A stretch of DNA of 64,000 nucleotides from Paragordius varius (taxonomy: Eukaryota > Nematomorpha). The notes beneath the pieces were generated by a model that ran no database searches, had not been told where the DNA came from, and saw only the letters and a list, made by a program, of their open reading frames with translations. This document shows, piece after piece, positions 1 through 11,757 of the stretch. The position numbers were made by a program, and so were the translations under genes. Positions within the stretch are counted from its first letter, which is position 1. The number at the start of each line of letters is the position of its first letter. The stretch lies in NCBI GenBank assembly GCA_964247055.1, contig OZ176055.1, forward strand, positions 620,001 to 684,000. Reading direction: 5' to 3'.

Positions 1-830
1 CCTAGTTACAAATATTCTTTCAAACGCTTACAAAGAAAAAGAGGGATTCTACATTTTAACTTCTTCATATAAACGACCCATTCATCAAAAACCATGCTAA
101 TGAGAAACTAGTTAATACAGAAAAAAATTTAAATAAACTCAGTTCCAACACACGACCCAATTTGCAAATACGTGTCCGGTAATGAAGATGGTGCCAATTA
201 ATATATTAATTATTTCATGTAAAGTTTTTTGCTTGCAAATCTTCTCGCCCTTGCCGCTACATGGAAACCTCTAGGCATTTCTATCGTTATTCAGCTCGGT
301 GGCAATCTTATAGCTTTTAAATTGGAAAAATTTTATTGTAATATATTACAAAATGCAATAAGAAGTGAGTAAGTTGAGAATCTCTATTACCTCGTCAACC
401 AAGGGATAATAATAAAATGTGTTGCTCTAAATCTGGTTAACCATTGCTTAATACACAGGCATTACATTGAGGCACAACAAGGTGGATAACTATATCAATT
501 CGAGAAAAACATCCGAGAATCAAAAGATTGACGAGCCCAACCTCCTACCGGATTTAGTAATAAATGGGAATACCAATTGCTGGTACCTTTTAAAAAGAGA
601 CATCATTAGACGACGCATAAAACACCACACTATATACATTCACTTGATCTGTAACCTTCAGAAAAATACTCCAACGATTATATCCCATTATAAGAGCTTT
701 GCTCGTGGTACCCCCAGATTAATAGACTTTTTGATGATTTAAAATTAAAAGTCCAGTCGTATCAAACAAGAACACATCTCGGAAGTAATTAAATCATTTT
801 GCGACATTTATCAGTAGTCGAAACATGTAG
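1..830 (+). pseudogene. Decayed R2-type LINE 3' coding end (linker and endonuclease)
   Basis: Scattered translated pieces match the better-kept LINE copies at 10.7-15.2 kb. Around bases 1-110 is the linker region before the zinc knuckle. Around 470-570 is an RHNKV...PDLVI segment of the restriction-like endonuclease. Around 680-830 is its C-terminal part (SWYP-like, LFDDL, then a degenerate IYHLFIS equivalent). The pieces lie in different frames with stops, and about 250 bases between the first two are unrecognisable. It is an old non-functional fossil, present in both duplication copies and therefore older than the duplication. Confidence 0.6.
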
Positions 831-3082
831 CCCCCAAGTAAAACGCCCATCGATATCTTACCCAACAATTAACCTCCGTGCCCAACCAAACATAATTTTG
901 TGAGTGCTCCATTCATACTTTATCTTCCCAGCCCCCGTTGTCTTCTTTCCTACTTTTTAATGATTTATTTGCTTCGGGAAAAAGAAATTTTTGGCTTACA
1001 ACAATCATCCTCATCAGGTCGTTGTTTCTCCAGCATTAGCCAGCTCCCAAATTCTCGAAATAATTTGCGATTGAGACAGATGTCTTTGTTTTTCTCAATT
1101 ATGATGTGGCTGCCTCGTCTTAAATTGTCATTAAGATGAAAGGACCTAAATTTGTTAATCCAACCATAAAAGCGTTCAATATGGCCCTAATAGATGAGAC
1201 GATTTGCTCTGAAAAAAGAAGACATAGGTTTATTTTTTTTAATAGATGCTGCTATAATCTACTTTATTCATATTGACCAATAGCCAAAAATCGCGTTGAC
1301 GAGGAGCTAAATAATACAATTATAATTGAAACTACATCTCCTTCGACCATGACCAAGTGTGATAATACATGGCTGCTAATGAAGGAAGTGCCAAAGGCCG
1401 TTTTAATTATTCATTGTATAGTGTTTTGTTTGGATTTATCCTTGTAACATGAAAATTTTGAAATAAACACTCATCAAATTATGTTGAATAATTATAGCAT
1501 AGGAATTAAATTTTTTCAAGATATAATGTGACCAAAGGCTAATACATTCATCACCTTGCGTACCAAAGGAGATTGATGGATGCTATAGATAATCCTACCA
1601 AACCTCTGTGTTTTTTTTAAACAAAGAATGCAATTTATTATCTTACTCAATTTCAAGGTTGCATAATTGTAGGCATTTATCAGTCTGACATGTTGAAAAA
1701 ATCTATCCGATTTGAAAAGGGACATGGTTATTTACATTTTTTTGTGTAACCTGATTTATTGATAAGTGATAACCCCACCCCTCTTATTCCTGGTTACATC
1801 TTTATATCCGCATTCGGTAAAGGCATATTTAGCCGATCCGTTTAATGAAGAGTTTCATGAAGAAAAGTTTTTATCAAAGACTATTATCCAATTTATTTTG
1901 ATCATAGTTAAACCAATAATAACAGTGTTTTATGTTCAGGTTTACTGACACCTTAAATGTTAGAACATTTAATTTTACAAAATTAAATTTTTTTACTCTA
2001 TCGTTTTGACTAAAATGGCCAACATAGTCCAATGCCAAATCAATATTTTTTTGAATTAGGGAAAAGGGCGGCTGCTCTAATTTATTTTAGTTGATAAATA
2101 TATTTTGAATAAGTTAAATAAAATAAAATTAATTTGGAGAATAAAATGTCATATTTTAATACTTCAACGCGCCCATTAAGATCGATTGAAAAAAATGGTT
2201 TGTCTTATTTTAGTAAATCGATGTTAAATAAATGCTAACTTTTAATGATAATACCTTATATCAGGAGCTTCCACCACAAATGCCTTCGCGAGCGGCATTC
2301 GAGAAATATCTGGGCATTAACAAAATTTTATTGGCTTTCAAACATATGACTTTAAAAACTACTCAATATTTTAACAATTTTTGCTAGCTCATTCCTTTTT
2401 TACAACATTGGCCCGATTTAAAACTAATATATTATGAAATATATAAGGGAGGGGCCGCATGGGGTCGTCCATAAAATTATTGTAACCAGCAAGAAATTTC
2501 TGCAAAATTTTACGAAATAAATAATATTAAATTTTTTAGTATAATTTTTTTGATTTAAAAAGATCTTAACGTTAGAATTCAAAACATACAATGACACTTG
2601 TTAAATACAAATATATTTATTATTCAAGCCATTTAAATTTTTACGCCTTCAATTTTATATAATTTATAAAATTTTACAATTATTATTTTAATAAATAGCT
2701 GTTTCTTTCTCTTAATCTTTGTCTTAATATAAAATTTTATTTTTGTTTAGCTAATTATGTACGGCAGGTGGTGTTCAGTATAGAGGAAAAGGGACTTTTT
2801 TACTTTGAGATAATAATTTAATACAGTTTGGATTTTTTAGATCCATTTAAAAAAAGCTTAATCATATATTGTATTTTCGATCAATATTTTAATTTGCCAT
2901 CTAAAAACAGTATGTCGACAATTGTATAAATACTCAATATTTTTTATAAAACCATTATAAATTTTTTCCTTATCATTTTTTTTTGCTCATCCTTAATTAT
3001 TAACAAATACCAGGTAAATTTCGCAAAATTTCAATAATTAATCCAATTTTATTTTATGATTTTTAGAAAAAACTGCAACATC

Positions 3083-3351
3083 ATAAAACTATTACATGTT
3101 TTATCGGTGATTTCGGTCCCAATTTTGGGTATATTTTATTTTTAGTTTTAAACAAAAAAAAACACTGATATTACTTAAAAATATTTTTGTTGATTTTATC
3201 AGTTGGTTATTTTTTTCATATTTAATAATTGTTTAATTTCCAAGGCTACATGTCTGTGACCGCGGAAGATAGAAAACCGGTTGAAGAGCCCATCGCAGTT
3301 CGAAAACATTACCCAGGAACTGGTTACCGTGATATCCCTAGACACAAATGA
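3083..3351 (+). pseudogene. Secreted-peptide unit, left copy, start codon lost
   Basis: This is the paralogue of the open unit at 18,573-18,838. Exon 1 (3,083-3,128) encodes the same signal-peptide-like stretch, but the position of the initiator reads ATA and there is no in-frame ATG upstream in the exon. The GT donor at 3,129 and the AG acceptor at 3,243-3,244 are kept. Exon 2 (3,245-3,351) differs from the right copy by one base, a synonymous His change, and ends in TGA. An AATAAA lies at 3,470-3,475. It may be recently silenced, or may use a non-AUG start or an upstream exon. The call rests on comparing the two copies; the family is not recognised. Confidence 0.45.
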
Positions 3352-3760
3352 ACCATAAAAGTGTTTATGAAACAATATTTTTACTGTTTTAGGCCTAGTC
3401 TATACTTTAAACCCAATTTTTAACAATTAAACACCAATATTTTGTTACTTCCTAATTAATATTGTTATAAATAAATAATTAGTTTAATTAGATACATTAT
3501 ATAGTGATGATAGAGATTATATAATTGGTGGCGATATATTATGGTGAACGTCATTAGGTTTCACTTAATTACTTTTTAATATACCCTTAACGAAAGATTA
3601 TCAATATATTGTACATTCAAGCTATATCCAGTCTTTATGGAAAATTGGAATCACAGTCTGGGTTCTAATAATGTGAATGGTTTGATAAAATGTTTATCTA
3701 TATAAACTTATTCCTGTAAAATATAATATAACATGGAATATTAATTTAATTAGAAAATTA

Positions 3761-3915
3761 CAGTAAAAATCAAAATTATAAAGACATATAAAAATCATAT
3801 ATTTTTTACATAACAGCCATACGTTTTAAACCTTTAATTAATACAATTTTAAATATAATTTTTTTTAAATAGTATGGCTGTTTTTTCATAGAATATTTGT
3901 CTCAGTTTTTACATT
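3761..3915. mobile_element. Tc1/mariner-like MITE, short diverged copy
   Basis: It begins CAGTAAAAA after a TA, like the better-preserved MITE at 27,391-27,677. Inner inverted arms ACAGCCATAC and GTATGGCTGT pair across about 70 bases. The right end is eroded. A paralogous copy lies at 19,273-19,432. Confidence 0.45.
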
Positions 3916-5362
3916 TTTTTAGTATTTTTTAATTTATATCAAATCTTCTTTCAACATTAGAAATTTTTTATTAAAATTATAATAGTCAACCTGACCCTTC
4001 CTACTATTCTGGATTCAATAAGGTTGTTTTGAATTGCAATATGAAATTAGGAGCCCTCATAAATTTATAATATAATATAAATATGATTTGCTTTTTAAAA
4101 TGTTGGTTATGATACAATGATATTTGGAATGTAGCATTTAAATCAAATTTAAAATATGCTCTAATTTTGCGATTTTGTGAAAGAACGCTATAAAAAGTAT
4201 ATAAAATTTCCTTAGATCAGTAAGACCCAAACCACCATTGTGTGGAAGAAGCAGAGCTTTTCTCTCAGCTCAATATAGAATTTTTTGGATTTAAAATTGA
4301 CAGATATGTTGTTTTTTTTTAAAAACTACACCGTTTCCATCAAGATCATACCATAAATGCTCTTTAAAAATAATTAATAAAATATTTTATTATGAATCAT
4401 AATTCTAGTATATATTCGAATCTCGCAATCTCTGCTATATAATTTAAATATAAAATATTACTCATCTTGGGTTGCTATATAGTGGATAGAGATATAAATG
4501 TTCAGTTAAGTTCAAAATAGTAATTGAATACTTTGTGTAGGAATATAAATTATGGTATTTTTATTATTAAAAATTTAATAATTTTAATTAAATTGATGTG
4601 ATTAAACGACTTGTTAAATATTAAAAGCATCGAATTCTGACACATTACCAGAATATATGTTATTTATGATATTTTCTGCTCCACTGCCCACAAAAGGGGG
4701 AAGTAAAAAAATTGAACACTTAAAGTTGGTCCTTGAACTTTTTTCATTTGTTTTCATGTCAGTCACACCGTGTATTTTTATATAATAGTATTTCACACCT
4801 ATTATATTGTTTTAACCAAGTTTTTAAAATAATATCAAATATCATTCAGAAACCGTATATCATTATTCTTCACAAAAATATTAATAAGTTTAACGTGTAA
4901 AAAATATTTTTGGGGTTATTAATTACAATTATTTGTTGAAAACATTTATAAATGAAATAATAATGTTAAATTGGAAAAAATTAGTTCGAAACAAAAATAG
5001 GTTTCAAATAAATAATTGTAATAAATAAATAAATATATAATAAATTAAGAAAGTTAAAAAATAATAAAATAGATGCAAAATTTATGGTTATAAAACTAAT
5101 TTTTTTTGGACCGCTTGAAGTGTTCAATGACGAACTTGAAGTGTTGAAGGACCAACTTGAAGTTCAATGCTCTTGAAATGCATGGTATATATATAATATT
5201 TTATGATGCTTTTGGGGTTTACGAGTGATAGAAAGTCATATGACTTTTATGGTAAATTCTCTCGCAAAACAGAAAATTTGCGTATGCAATATATTTTTTT
5301 GTAAAAGCTTAATCAAGGGTTAATTGGCCGTTCGAGATTTATGTGGGGCTTGCAATTAAATT

Positions 5363-7278
5363 GCTATATATTTAAAAAAATGGAAAGTGGTAGCTTTGTG
5401 ATCTGTTTCCGGAAAACCGGTAGACCCATTCAAATTCAAACATCGAAAAAATATAATTATTAATTAATGCCCCGACAATAGCTTCGCCCATTGAAATAGG
5501 CCTCCAGTTAGAGCCCACCCCGTGTGAAGAACCGGTCTTTTTGAAAACAGAAGTCCACAGAGATATTTTTTAAATCTGTTTTCCGCCCAAGGTATGAGAC
5601 CGTAATTATCTAATAAGAATTCTACGTATTCCCTGTTTAAAGGCAAAAATTTTAGTCAAGCGTTTCTTTGAAAATAGCTGCTGATTAAGGAGCTACCCGC
5701 GAAAAACTGACCCTTCATATCAAAATAGCGTGCTTTTGGGGCTAAATTTTAGGAAGCCTATCAGGCCATATGAGTCCAATAGCTGCTTAATTCGTTAAAA
5801 GTCAAAAATTTTAGTCAAGCGGATTTTTTAATTTAGCTCTTAAATAGGCCCTTTACTCCCTAAAATATGCCTATCATTGAATTATTTAGTTTTAAGGCCA
5901 TTTTTCCATAAACTATTAGGAATGAACGATGATTTCAGGTATAAAAGCAAATTTTTTCATCTAACTACATTTTTATATTAGCCTCTGGGTAGGGGGCTAC
6001 CCGGCTACAACTGCGCCATTATATCGATACAGATGCCTTTGGAGCTAAATTTCAGAATATGACCCTATGTGATTTTAAAACTTCGTGCCGCATGACAAAA
6101 TTGCTTATAAAATCATAAATGTGTATCTCAATATTCACACGAGACAATTAAATAATCAATCAGACCTTATTGCTTTTAAACATATAATCGTATTAGTTTA
6201 TTGTTTTATTATTTATATATCTATAATATGTATAGGTTGTTAAAAAATATATGGATAATATAACATTATTTATGGTAATCTATATTTTTATAAAAATGGA
6301 ATGTGGTGGCTTTGTGCTATTTCCTGAAAACCGGTAGACACATTTAAATCCAAACATCGAAAAAATATAATCAGAATGCCCCGACAATAGCTTCGCCCTT
6401 TTTGGAAATAGGCCCCAGTTCGGGCCCACCCCGTGTGAAAAACGGGTTTTTTTTAAAACAGAAGTCCACAAAAATCGTGTTTTTAAGACAATTTTCCAAG
6501 AACGTGTTGAGCCATTCAATTACAAAAATGATTTTGGTCTACTTATTTTCGATTGCGCCAAACATAGTCGGCTCGCTTTTTTAATTTAGAAACCAAGTCC
6601 ACAAAAATAATTTTTTTAATCTATTTTTTGCCCTAGGTATGAGACCGTATTAATTCAATAAGGATGCTACATATTCCCTGTTAAAAGGCAAAAATTTTAG
6701 TCAAGCGACCCGCGAAAAACTGAACCTTCATATCAAAATAGCGTGATTTTGGGGCTAAATTTCAGGAAGCCACCTATCAGGCCATATGAGTTCAATAGCT
6801 TCTTAAAGTATTACCCGTAAAAAGTCAAAAAATTTTGTCAAGCGGATTTTCTAATTAGCCGTTAAATAGGCCCTTTACTCCCTAAAAAATGCCTATCATT
6901 CAACTACTATTTTATTTTAAAGCCATTCTTCCATAAACTATTAGGAATGAACGATGATTTCAGGTAGAAAGGCAATTTTTTTTATCTAACTACTTTTTAT
7001 ATTGGCCTCTGGGTAGGGGGCTATCCGCCTACAACTGCGCCATCATATCGATACAGCATGCCTTTGGAGCCAAATTTCAGAATATGAGACTATGTGAATC
7101 ATTACTTCGTGCTGTATGACAAAATTGCTTATAAAATCAAAAATATATTATGCTTAATTCATAAATTGTCTATCTCAATATTCAAACGAGACAATTAAAT
7201 AATCAATCAGACTTTATTGATCCCGCAGAAGTCCAAAGGACTTCCTCGGGCTGCGTAGCAGCACGAGATTTACCCTAG
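5363..7278 (+). mobile_element. Helitron dimer: two 5' ends, one 3' hairpin end
   Basis: This is a non-autonomous rolling-circle transposon. The first unit starts near 5,363 with a slightly mutated TCTATATATTT-type 5' end. A second 5' end starts at TC 6,279. The only 3' end is at 7,275-7,278: a hairpin whose arms are CTCGGGCTGC and GCAGCACGAG (loop GTA), then a short spacer, CTAG and a following T. Insertion between A and T, a TC start and a hairpin followed by CTRR are Helitron hallmarks. The bases just before the second 5' end match the linker repeated between units of the 50-57 kb array. No Rep/helicase coding is present. It sits only in duplication copy A. Confidence 0.85.
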
Positions 7279-8126
7279 TAGATATACAAAAATATGCTGA
7301 TAAAAGCAATACAATTTAAATTTGTTAAGGAATCATATTAATTCTGTTTAATTAGCAAACATTAACAAATATTGCTATATTGTGTTTGCATTTTACATAT
7401 AAAAAATTATCTATGCATGCATATATATTTATCAAACGCGGACCGTTGAATTTTTGAGTCACAAATGCGGTCAGCCATATATGTTAAGAACCCCTGTTAT
7501 AAAGAAATAAAATATTTCATAAAGTTTTAATTTTTAGTGGGCTCTAAAAGTTTCAACTCTTAAAATAAAAATGCCAAAATTTCACTATAGAACTTAAATA
7601 TATTCTAGATATGGTAAAAAATATTTTTGAAAAAATGAATAAAAAATTAATTTTTAGAGCGGTGTACGTATATCCACTTTGATTTTTGCGGATCGCAGGC
7701 CTGTTTAAAATCAATTATTTTTAAAAATATGAAATTGTAGGAAGAAAGTAAGGGTCGTTTTGTGTATACAGTGGTGATAAGAAGCATGTCTGTCACACCC
7801 TTTTCAGGTAAGCTTAAGTCGTTGTATAGTATTTTCGTAGGTAAATGCGAGCCAATTCGCTCTAATTATAATATATATAAAATTTTGAGGAATATATTAA
7901 TTAAAATATTGGCCACTATAAGGTCTATAACAAATCAGCGTCGCCCATGCTTGTGAAGGCTTCCTTGCACTCTCAACTATAATCGATAGCATAGCAAGAG
8001 TGAGTAAAGACTTGGACGCTATGCCCGGAATATTGAATTTTTTATTGAATAGCGATTTCACAATTATGGTATTTTGGGCTGTATGCAATACCACTTTTTG
8101 ACTAAGCACAACTTAAATTTTGTTAA

Positions 8127-8684
8127 CACTTGGATGCAACACATTCATTTCATTCTTTCGATTCGAATTGGGGTAGTTGGATACCCCAGGCCTGTTAAAA
8201 ATTAAATTCTTTAAAAAATATGGAAGGAATCGAAACCATGGCAAAATTTTGCACTCTTATAACGTTAAAACCGAAATATATAAAAAATTTTAAAAATTCT
8301 TGATATTACTTATTTTAAGCTATAACCGAACGTTACAAATCTAGTCAACGTGACATGTGTGCAATGTAAAATTGAAAAATACAAAATAAACAGCTTTTTC
8401 TATTTCTATCAATGTTAGATATAATTTATATAATATATTAGCTTTACCCTTAATATTAATTGAAGACGGTATTTTTCAAAAATTTTGTAAAATAAAATAG
8501 CGTCGAAGTAGTTTGACATGGAACTTTTTTCAAAAAACAATTTTTTTTGATATTTTGGCATATTTATAAAATTTTTATTAGGATACAAGCATAAATTTAA
8601 ATTGTGACCGTTTCCTTCAGTAGTTTTTTTAATCCTATGAAATTTTATCTGGGGTAATTAGATAACCCAAATTGAATCGAAGTG
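8127..8684. mobile_element. TTAA-flanked MITE (piggyBac-like), copy 1
   Basis: A non-coding 558-bp element flanked on both sides by TTAA. Its ends are inverted: CACTTGGAT at the left, and at the right a reverse complement beginning CACTTCGATTCAA. An inner inverted stretch around GATTCAAATTGGGG repeats near each end. Related copies are at 23,971-24,399 and 32,682-33,162. TTAA duplication is the piggyBac signature; no transposase is present, so the superfamily call is inferred. Confidence 0.6.
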
Positions 8685-8699
8685 TTAATTGAAATAGAT

Positions 8700-9490
8700 G
8701 TAAAAAGTGTTCATTTTTAGCGAGGTTAATTTACCATATGTATATACTTATTTCAATCCATGTCCTATTTGATTACTAGAGATATTCCTGAAGCTATGAG
8801 GATGGGTAACTACACATTATATTTATAGATAATATAAGAGGCCTTTTGGAGATACACATGTAACTTTTAGTTGACGATGCATTTTACTCGCCACATGTCA
8901 AGATCTTATCCATTTGACAATACAATATACAGTATTTAAAATTAAGATATTTATAATCATATTTTATAAAGCGATAAAATAGTATATTGTCACAAATGTT
9001 ATTAATATTTTGCTAAATTAAAAAAAATGGGATCTTTAGCCTTTTGGGCACAGGAAAAACTATTAAAAATATCAAATTTCTTATTAATTCAACTTTTTTC
9101 GCTAATACATCAAGTAAAATAAAAACTTTCAAAAGTATTTGAGCATTAAATTTTAATATTTATCAATTCTTATATCAGCTATTTATTTTTGCTATCTTTG
9201 TGACTCTAGAAGTCGAATATCTCTAAAAATTATACACGAGAGGAGGGTCTATATTAAATTTCAACTAAAAAACTCTTAAAACAGTAGATTGTTTTCTAAT
9301 TTAAGCTCTGGCGTCAAAAACTACCCGAAAATGTTAACATGGATAAATTTATATGAAGAAGTGATAATAATTATTTTAATTCATTGCATATCACATTCTC
9401 AAATTGAAAAAAAACGAAAATGTATATTTTATCGAGTAAGAATAGAGGAAAGCGGGGTTATAATCAATAAAATGTAGTTAGGCACGTCAT
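8700..9490. other. AT-rich non-coding stretch
   Basis: I see no gene, RNA or repeat family here beyond low-complexity AT sequence. Confidence 0.5.
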
Positions 9491-9494
9491 CATT

Positions 9495-9965
9495 TGTAAG
9501 ATTTTTTACACTAATAAATAAATAGTAAATATTAGAACTGGCTTTCATTGTGCTAACTAGGTCTTGCTTAAGTTTAAGGCCGTTTTGAATGTTAAAAATA
9601 TCAAAAATATTGCCTAAACGGGGAGACCAACACAAAGTTCCTGTTATTTCAACGTTAAAACAACGCTTTTAAGTGTGCTTATGGCGTACATCACTGTTTT
9701 TTCGTTGAAGGCACGCCTCTAAAGCATAAAGTCTGGTTGGATCTAATGAATAGCATTTTGGGTATCTGTTATAATTAGATCCGGTATGAGGCGATAAGCA
9801 TCAACTAATTGATTTTTTGGAAATTATTTTGTATTTTGCAGGGATATTAAATTGATTTTTGCGTTTATTAAAAATATTTTTTTGTCAGGAGGCTCCCATG
9901 GAGACGTTGATTGCATTAGAGCCGTTTCATTCCTACTGTTTGCACGTCAACAGTTTTTTTAGCCT
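9495..9965 (-). pseudogene. Second, more diverged R2-type LINE endonuclease relic
   Basis: Read on the minus strand, the translation follows the restriction-like endonuclease order of the LINE at 11.0-11.7 kb. There is an IPDLIITDTQN-like PD motif, then LDPTRLYALEA, a broken KY/valine-rich strand, SPRLGNIFDIFNIQN, and finally NIYYLFIS near 9,500. It is clearly homologous to the domain at 11,023-11,661 but less similar to it than the 12-14 kb copies are, which suggests another subfamily. Several stops and a frame change break it, and no U1-like sequence follows it. Confidence 0.55.
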
Positions 9966-10552
9966 GGATTGACGGTAGCTAGTATAGTGCTGTGAAGAAA
10001 TATTTAATCACGATATTTCAGATTTCGCTAGCTAAAAATTAAGTATTAAAATTTATTAAGGGCAACAGATTGTATTACCATTATTTTCTTTTAATGCTTC
10101 GCTTAACTTACTAACTAATGAATGTTCTAAATTAGCTTAATAATGTTTTTTTGTGTGAAATTGACGGAAACGGTTAACATTATTTGATCATGTTGCGGGT
10201 TTCATAAAAATAGACACAATATAGTAGGTGATAAAATCAATTAATATTTTGTATAATTTCAAAATAATTAAAAAATTATCAGTAGAAGCTCTCGTCTATT
10301 ACAAAATATAATATAAACTTAACCTAAATTGTTACATTCATGTATCAGCATAGAGAATCTTTTTTGGAATACGAAGAATTTCACATTTATAATTTTCAGT
10401 TTATTTCTAATTAAGTTTCGTTTATCATTCATTATCTTATGGATTTAAAACGTTATTATAAAACTTTAGCAATCTGTTCACCACAACTACCATTTTATTA
10501 ATAAAAAATTTACCACCTAATATATATAGAGAGAGAGTAAATTATTTTTATA
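9966..10552. other. AT-rich non-coding stretch
   Basis: No coding or RNA feature is visible. A short (GA)n/AT run precedes the U1-like sequence. Confidence 0.4.
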
Positions 10553-10684
10553 CGCAGAACCCGGCAGCCAGAAATTATGCGCTCGGCTTGCCCCCATTTG
10601 GGGCAATCGTAGCCTTCAACTTGGCCGAGGTGCAATGGCCAAGTCTCAAACTAAGGGTATCGCCTTCTTGATCGCGATGGTTAC
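10553..10684 (-). ncRNA. U1: U1 snRNA-like sequence, lacking its 5' end (LINE-interrupted)
   Basis: On the minus strand this follows U1 in order. Stem-loop I contains GATCAAGAAGGCGAT. Stem-loop II has perfect ACTTGGCC/GGCCAAGT arms around the U1A-binding loop ATTGCAC. Stem-loop III has TTGCCCC/GGGGCAA arms. The Sm site is ATAATTTCTGG. Stem-loop IV begins but is cut at its loop near 10,553. The compensated stems resemble arthropod U1. The first 20-25 nucleotides, including the 5' splice-site recognition sequence, are missing and replaced by the 3' end of an R2-type LINE on the same strand. It cannot work as U1 and is best read as the downstream half of a U1 gene or pseudogene split by the LINE. 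Confidence 0.8.
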
Positions 10685-10816
10685 AATTTATTAAATAAGT
10701 AATATAAATATTTAAAATACATTGCTGTAAAAGAAAAGGCAAAGGTAGGAATAGCTTATAAATAATATAGGATAAATAATACGTAGTAAAATTAATATAC
10801 GTTGTGAATTCTAAAA

Positions 10817-10818
<2 letters not shown>

Positions 10819-10866
<48 letters not shown>
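10819..10866. repeat. (AT)n microsatellite
   Basis: About 24 AT dinucleotides inside the LINE 3' UTR. Confidence 0.95.
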
Positions 10867-10868
<2 letters not shown>

Positions 10869-11022
10869 ATAATAATAGGGGAAAGAAGACAGCGTGAATG
10901 GGAGAGTGCAAAGAAAACTTAGCACATATTTTGTTGTAATATAAATGCTGATTGTTTGAATAAATAAATATGTAATAAAACAAAGAGTAACAAGGGGGGA
11001 TGAAATGCGAGATTGTATAGAA

Positions 11023-11661
11023 TTAATTTTGACTTGAACAAAAAGGCTGCTCGTTGGGAGGGTCGACTATGGGAGTCACACTTGGCGGTTGGATATTCCG
11101 ACCACTGATGAATAGGTGGTAGATATCACAGGAGAATTTGAGCACTTCTGCGATTAGGTCTTGTTTGATACGGTTTGGGTATTTTATACCAAGTGCATCG
11201 AAAAGTTTGTCATTTCGGGAGTACCAGGAGCCAAGAGCTCCTATTACCACTGGGATAATTTCAACGTTAGAATATTTTTCAGAGAAGGAGCAAATCAAAT
11301 GATCGTATTTTGTGAGCTTGGTGTTATAAGCATCTTCTAAAGATGATACTCTATCATAAGGGATTGTGGGGTCGATAATGTAACAATTAGTATTATCAGC
11401 TATCACTAGGTCGGGACGCAGGTTTGAGTCATCAACCTTTTGATTTTCGGAGATAATCGAGAATTTTTTGGGTAGTATTGATTTAATGGAGTCAACCACT
11501 TTGTTGTGACGCTCGGTGACAATACCTGTGTCTATCAGGCAGTGATTTATTACATGAGATCCAGATTCAATCCGGATCTTGCACCTTCTACAAGAGGTAT
11601 CGTCGAACCTTCTTGGTTTGTAATTAAGAGGGAGAATGATCTGGTATGAATAAATCTCCAA
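11023..11661 (-). CDS. LINE zinc knuckle plus restriction-like endonuclease, open reading frame fragment
   Basis: A 212-residue open frame covering the C-terminal part of an R2-superclade LINE polyprotein. C24, C27, H36 and C41 form the CCHC knuckle that normally follows the reverse transcriptase. RHNKVVDSI follows. The PD-(D/E)XK nuclease core is P83-D84, D97 and K115, with 12 and 17 residues between the acidic and lysine positions, as in R2-type enzymes. Conserved C-terminal strands IIPVVIGALGSWY and IYHLFISGRN come next. The first ten or so residues are probably in a shifted frame, because the WRFIH motif expected upstream lies in another frame. Known role of the family: nicking the target site for target-primed reverse transcription. 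It is a fragment without a reverse transcriptase; it is open, but not shown to be expressed. Confidence 0.75.
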   Translation of the reverse strand: MEIYSYQIILPLNYKPRRFDDTSCRRCKIRIESGSHVINHCLIDTGIVTERHNKVVDSIKSILPKKFSIISENQKVDDSNLRPDLVIADNTNCYIIDPTIPYDRVSSLEDAYNTKLTKYDHLICSFSEKYSNVEIIPVVIGALGSWYSRNDKLFDALGIKYPNRIKQDLIAEVLKFSCDIYHLFISGRNIQPPSVTPIVDPPNEQPFCSSQN

Positions 11662-11757
11662 TCCTTAAACCTCAGGTTTTTGCCCTAAAATAAGAAGGAA
11701 TGGGAGATTTATCTATGCGACACATTCCAATCCTCCCTTGGTTTACAAGGTGCATGA

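Larger units (their letters stand above)
1..8700. repeat. Segmental duplication, left copy (A)
   Basis: This stretch matches 15,364-24,410 in the same orientation. The match is already under way at base 1, so the duplication probably extends left of the window. By eye, identity is in the mid-90s percent over the first 3.5 kb and lower after that. Copy A alone contains the Helitron dimer at 5,363-7,278. Copy B alone contains a Helitron fragment and a LINE, so those insertions came after the duplication. Shared content is an R2-type LINE relic, a small secreted-peptide unit, a Tc1-like MITE and a TTAA-flanked MITE. The right boundary near 8.7 kb is approximate. Confidence 0.85.
10685..11757 (-). 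mobile_element. R2-type LINE 3' half, abutting U1 (copy 1)
   Basis: A 5'-truncated non-LTR retrotransposon with a restriction-like endonuclease. In minus-strand order it has a remnant of the region before the zinc knuckle (11,757-11,662), the CCHC knuckle and endonuclease (11,661-11,023), and then a 3' UTR of about 340 nt that includes an AT microsatellite and ends TTTAATAAATTG at the U1 junction. The UTR end matches that of the plus-strand copy ending at 13,221. It meets the inverted copy head to head at about 11,757. The reading frame shifts just before the zinc knuckle. Confidence 0.75.

Noticed and set aside
1766-1948. Small open frame conserved in both duplication copies (LADPFNEEFHEEKFLSK region)
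   Set aside because: The stretch is well conserved, but neighbouring non-coding DNA in this part of the duplication is equally so; no splice sites or domain support it.
2565-2580. Recurrent AACGTTAGAAT motif (also near 18,065, 28,072 and 44,808)
   Set aside because: Flanks outside the segmental duplication do not align by eye; too short to support a repeat family.
10792-10983. Open frame with an alternating Tyr/Ile run
   Set aside because: It is a translation of the (AT)n microsatellite in a LINE 3' UTR.
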